NCBI GenBank assembly: GCA_027886175.1
Contig: JAJNNQ010000024.1
Span: forward strand, 3,766,001-3,830,000
Length of the DNA stretch: 64,000 nt
DNA from: Phylloscopus collybita
Taxonomy: Eukaryota; Chordata; Aves; Passeriformes; Phylloscopidae
Reading direction: 5' to 3'
Shown here: in pieces, positions 61,184-64,000 of the stretch
Layout of the letters: the number at the start of each line of letters is the position of its first letter
Numbering within the stretch: the stretch's first letter is position 1
Notes under the pieces: generated by a model
Seen by the model: the letters and a program-made list of their open reading frames with translations, nothing else
Told to the model about the DNA's origin: nothing
The model's database searches: none
Position numbers and translations under genes: made by a program

Positions 61184-64000
61184 GTAAGCGTGAGGGGGAG
61201 CAGGAAGAACAAAAATCTGTGGGTAATGTACTGGCCACTAGCATGCCATGTCCTTGGAGCATAAAAAGCCAAAATTAATACTTAATGTCATGAATTATGG
61301 ATGCTGCTGAAAAGCTGTGCTGGAAGAGAGGCTGGGAAACCACGGAGGGGTTTTCACTTTCAGGAGGCAGTGACAAAGCCTTGGAGGGTGGGGTTTTCTG
61401 TCTACACTTAAAAACTTCTTTGGCCATTGTATTAATCATTATTGTGCCTATTTATTTTCAAATAATTAATTTCTTGAAGAAGCTGAACCGGTAAGGAACC
61501 TACAGATTTGGCAGTGAACAAACGGAACAAACTCTAAAAACACAAAAAAATTTATATTTCAAGGGACAAAACATCGAGAATAAAAATAAATGTTCAGCAT
61601 TCTTATGCTTCACTGACAATAAGCAATACACCATTATTCCCTTTTTTTTTTTTTTTTTTTTAGTTCACCTTCAAGTACCTATTTTCATTTCACTTTTATT
61701 TTTCCAAGTGTTTAGAGCCCCCTTTTGTAATTCTGTGCTGCTAAACAGAGCTAGAAATGGGTAATTCTGCCAGACCTGTGAAGGGTTCCAGAAAACAAAA
61801 CAGAATAAAAATATAGGCTTGGGTTTCTGGTGGATATGCTGAAAGCTGAGATTGCTTCTTCTTGGTCCTCTAACTTCAAGATTAATGCAGCTCAGATTAG
61901 AACAAACCTTGAAAGAGAAGAAACCTGCAGATAAGAAACATTGCTTTCTGGACCCTGGTGTTGTTAAGTTGATTGTGCCTTTAAAAACTGTCCTGTGAGT
62001 TTATAAAGTTAAAAAATAAGCTAAAAATGCATGAAGAAGATAGAAACAACTCCATTCTGCACATTTTGATGATCAGGCTCTTACTAATCCTTGAAGAATG
62101 AAACAATTCTGTTATTTCAAGAACATCAGTATAACTCTTCCTCCAACACATTAAGCAAAACTGTTACTGTTATTTTGGCTATTTCCATGTTTTCCTTACT
62201 CTACCTATTTTTCTTTGATTAAAAAATGAATTCACTATTTGCAAAAAGTAAAATAATAACGCAAACCTCACATTTGAAAAGCCAATTATATCAGGTTGTT
62301 TCGACTTTCCTTTCTTCAATTCAGCCAAAATTAAATCCGAACGGGGTTTGTTTGTTGGTTTTTTTGGTTTTTCTTTTTATTGTCCAAATTTCAGTCTTTG
62401 GTGTATGAATTAATCAAGTTTAAACCTTTACATCTTTCTTAAACATATACTCACAGATTGAATACGGATTTCCAAAGTACAAAAAACACTTTAAAAAGCC
62501 AGCTTTGTCTGTGTGATAGATATCAGAGGATATGACAGTGCTGAATACCTGGGCAGCAAAAGAAGGATGAAGTCCAAAGTAAAAAACCAGAAGTAAATGC
62601 ACTTTAGGAAAAAAAAAAAATCCTAATTTCACATAGAAAGTAATGGGCTGTACTGGACCACACAGGTCGTAGAATTTGTATATTTATGATATGTGATTAT
62701 ATCCACAAAATATCACCTCAGTGCCCAGCAGTGGCCAAAAAAACACATGTAGGAATAACTACAGAGACCCAAACAATTATTATCAGTTCAGGTGAATACC
62801 AAACTGGATTCAAGAAAGCCTACTCAAATACTTTTTGGAATTAAATAAATATATATGTGCAGATTCCAAGTACCCCTTGCTACAGACCAGGCTCAAAACT
62901 GCTAAAATCTCATCTGTGATTTGCTAAAATACATTGAAAGTTTACTATGAGCAAAGAAAATTTGAACATTTTGAAGACAAAGTGGTCCCAAGTAGGTTTA
63001 TTTTCCCCACATCCCTGGCACAAAGGACACCCACCATGCCTAGATCCACCTGTACTGTTCAAGAATGTTACAGAACTTGATAAAAAAAATTAGCAAGTTA
63101 ATCCTTCAACATCCTAACAAAGCTGAGCTCATGAAGTTTTCTTTCACTTTGTCTTGTACTACTGCTGAAAATGAAAAAATACACATAGAGCCAGGAATGA
63201 ACCTGAATTTCACACCCAAGCTTAAAACTTCAGTTTGTTGGTTAAAGCAGAGTAAAGAGAAAAGGCACAAAAAGGATAAAGGCACCTCTTATACTGAGAA
63301 ATAGGATGTGACTTCACTGATGGGTAGCAGTGCCACAAATGCAGACATGGTGTAAGAAAATCGAGCCAAAGAGCAACTGGTAAAACTTACAAAGTGAATT
63401 TCATCTAATTAAAGTAAAGTACTTGCATACTCATTATGCCAGTCTTGTTCTGGAGGTGCTTTTCCTCAGACTATTTCTCAGATCTCCAATGCCACACTGC
63501 ACACGTTGCCAGGCTCAGATATCACACCAGGGCTTCACAGCCCACCCCCAGATACGCACACAAACACTTTCCTCCTAAAATATTCAGCTACCAACGCTGC
63601 TGCCTGTCTGTCTCACGCTGCGGTGTGCCTGAAAACAAAAGAATCCAGCTCTTCAGAAATTCCTGCCAACAGCACTATATCCTCCTTTTGCTCTGTGCCT
63701 GTAACTTCTATTAGGGGTAGATGAAAACTACAAACTCTGCGTGACTCCACTGGTTCAACAGCTGCTGTCACATTCTTTTCAAGCTCTCCGAAGTAATTAT
63801 TTAATTTAAAAAGCAGAACGCCACTGCTTATGATGAGGAAAAACTGTTATTACTTAACTGAAAGTGAGCCTAGTGAGTTCCTTGCAAATTTAAATTAAGA
63901 AATTACTTCACCATCTGCAAAGGACTTTGCCTATTTATATCAGTTGAAACTCTCTGCATGGAAACTCTGAATTGGAAATAAGCTAAAAAGGAAAGGGAAA
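61184..64000. other. Non-coding unique DNA
   Basis: No supportable gene. A 20-base T run lies at 61642-61661 and a 12-base A run at 62609-62620. T/G-rich low-complexity sequence lies near 62345-62385. Open frames up to 92 codons show no recognisable content. Confidence 0.6.
61642..61661. repeat. Poly(T) run, 20 bases
   Basis: An uninterrupted run of 20 T bases, the longest T run on the + strand of this window. If it is a minus-strand tail, no element body is recognisable on its right. Confidence 0.93.

Noticed and set aside
1..64000. CRISPR arrays, bacterial operons, rRNA/tRNA genes, LTR pairs or viral genes
   Set aside because: I looked for regularly spaced repeats, tRNA box-B-like motifs, and long direct terminal repeats with coding bodies and saw none. 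The only long direct repeat is the 428-bp tandem pair, which encloses no sequence.

Overview
The window looks like vertebrate nuclear DNA, most probably from a bird. The sign is four pieces of what I read as CR1 LINE 3' ends (about 23.26, 30.69, 44.16 and 56.43 kb), with the usual avian tail of 'ccttccaac' followed by 'attctatgattctat'-like motifs. Interspersed repeats are otherwise sparse, base composition is AT-rich, and there are long mononucleotide and tetranucleotide tracts. I cannot name the species or the locus. There are no bacterial-type genes, no CRISPR array, no rRNA or tRNA gene that I recognise, and no intact transposon or retroviral gene.

I find no convincing protein-coding gene in 64 kb. 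The longest open frames (210 codons at 16889-17521 +, 173 codons at 58349-58870 -) have no domain or family signature that I recognise, and frames this long are expected by chance in this much sequence. The window is therefore best read as intergenic DNA (a gene desert) or the inside of a very large intron. The + strand looks richer in A than T, and uninterrupted A runs of at least 13 outnumber T runs 11 to 3. If this reflects transcription, the host gene would run on the minus strand; this is only an inference.

Layout. 0-8 kb: unique DNA with A-rich tracts and a striking cluster of three adjacent stem-loops near 3.92-3.98 kb. 8.1-8.7 kb: a block dense in TAATTA-type homeodomain cores beside a moderately CpG-rich patch, the best enhancer-like candidate. 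9-15 kb: unique DNA with two A tracts of about 40. 15.08-15.37 kb: a local CpG cluster. 16-25 kb: unique and AT-rich. 25.137-25.990 kb: a recent 428-bp direct tandem duplication. 27.47-27.61 kb: an uninterrupted (GGAA)n array. 30.0 kb: a perfect 22-bp palindrome, followed by a CR1 piece and A/C-rich low-complexity DNA. 39.24-39.42 kb: an AT-rich block with internal repeats. 44.16-44.69 kb: the longest CR1 piece. 44.8-61.2 kb: four of the five + strand intervals with well-formed splice-site pairs (44.77, 49.36, 55.03, 61.09 kb; the fifth is at 38.34 kb), which may be exons of an unannotated transcript or chance. 56.43 kb: another CR1 piece. 60.92 kb: a small perfect hairpin.

I found no strong case for a new biological system. 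The items most worth a second look are the tandem duplication, the three-hairpin cluster, the palindrome, the splice-flanked open segment at 44.77-44.90 kb, the GC-rich splice-flanked segment at 61.09-61.18 kb, and the enhancer-like block near 8.2 kb.
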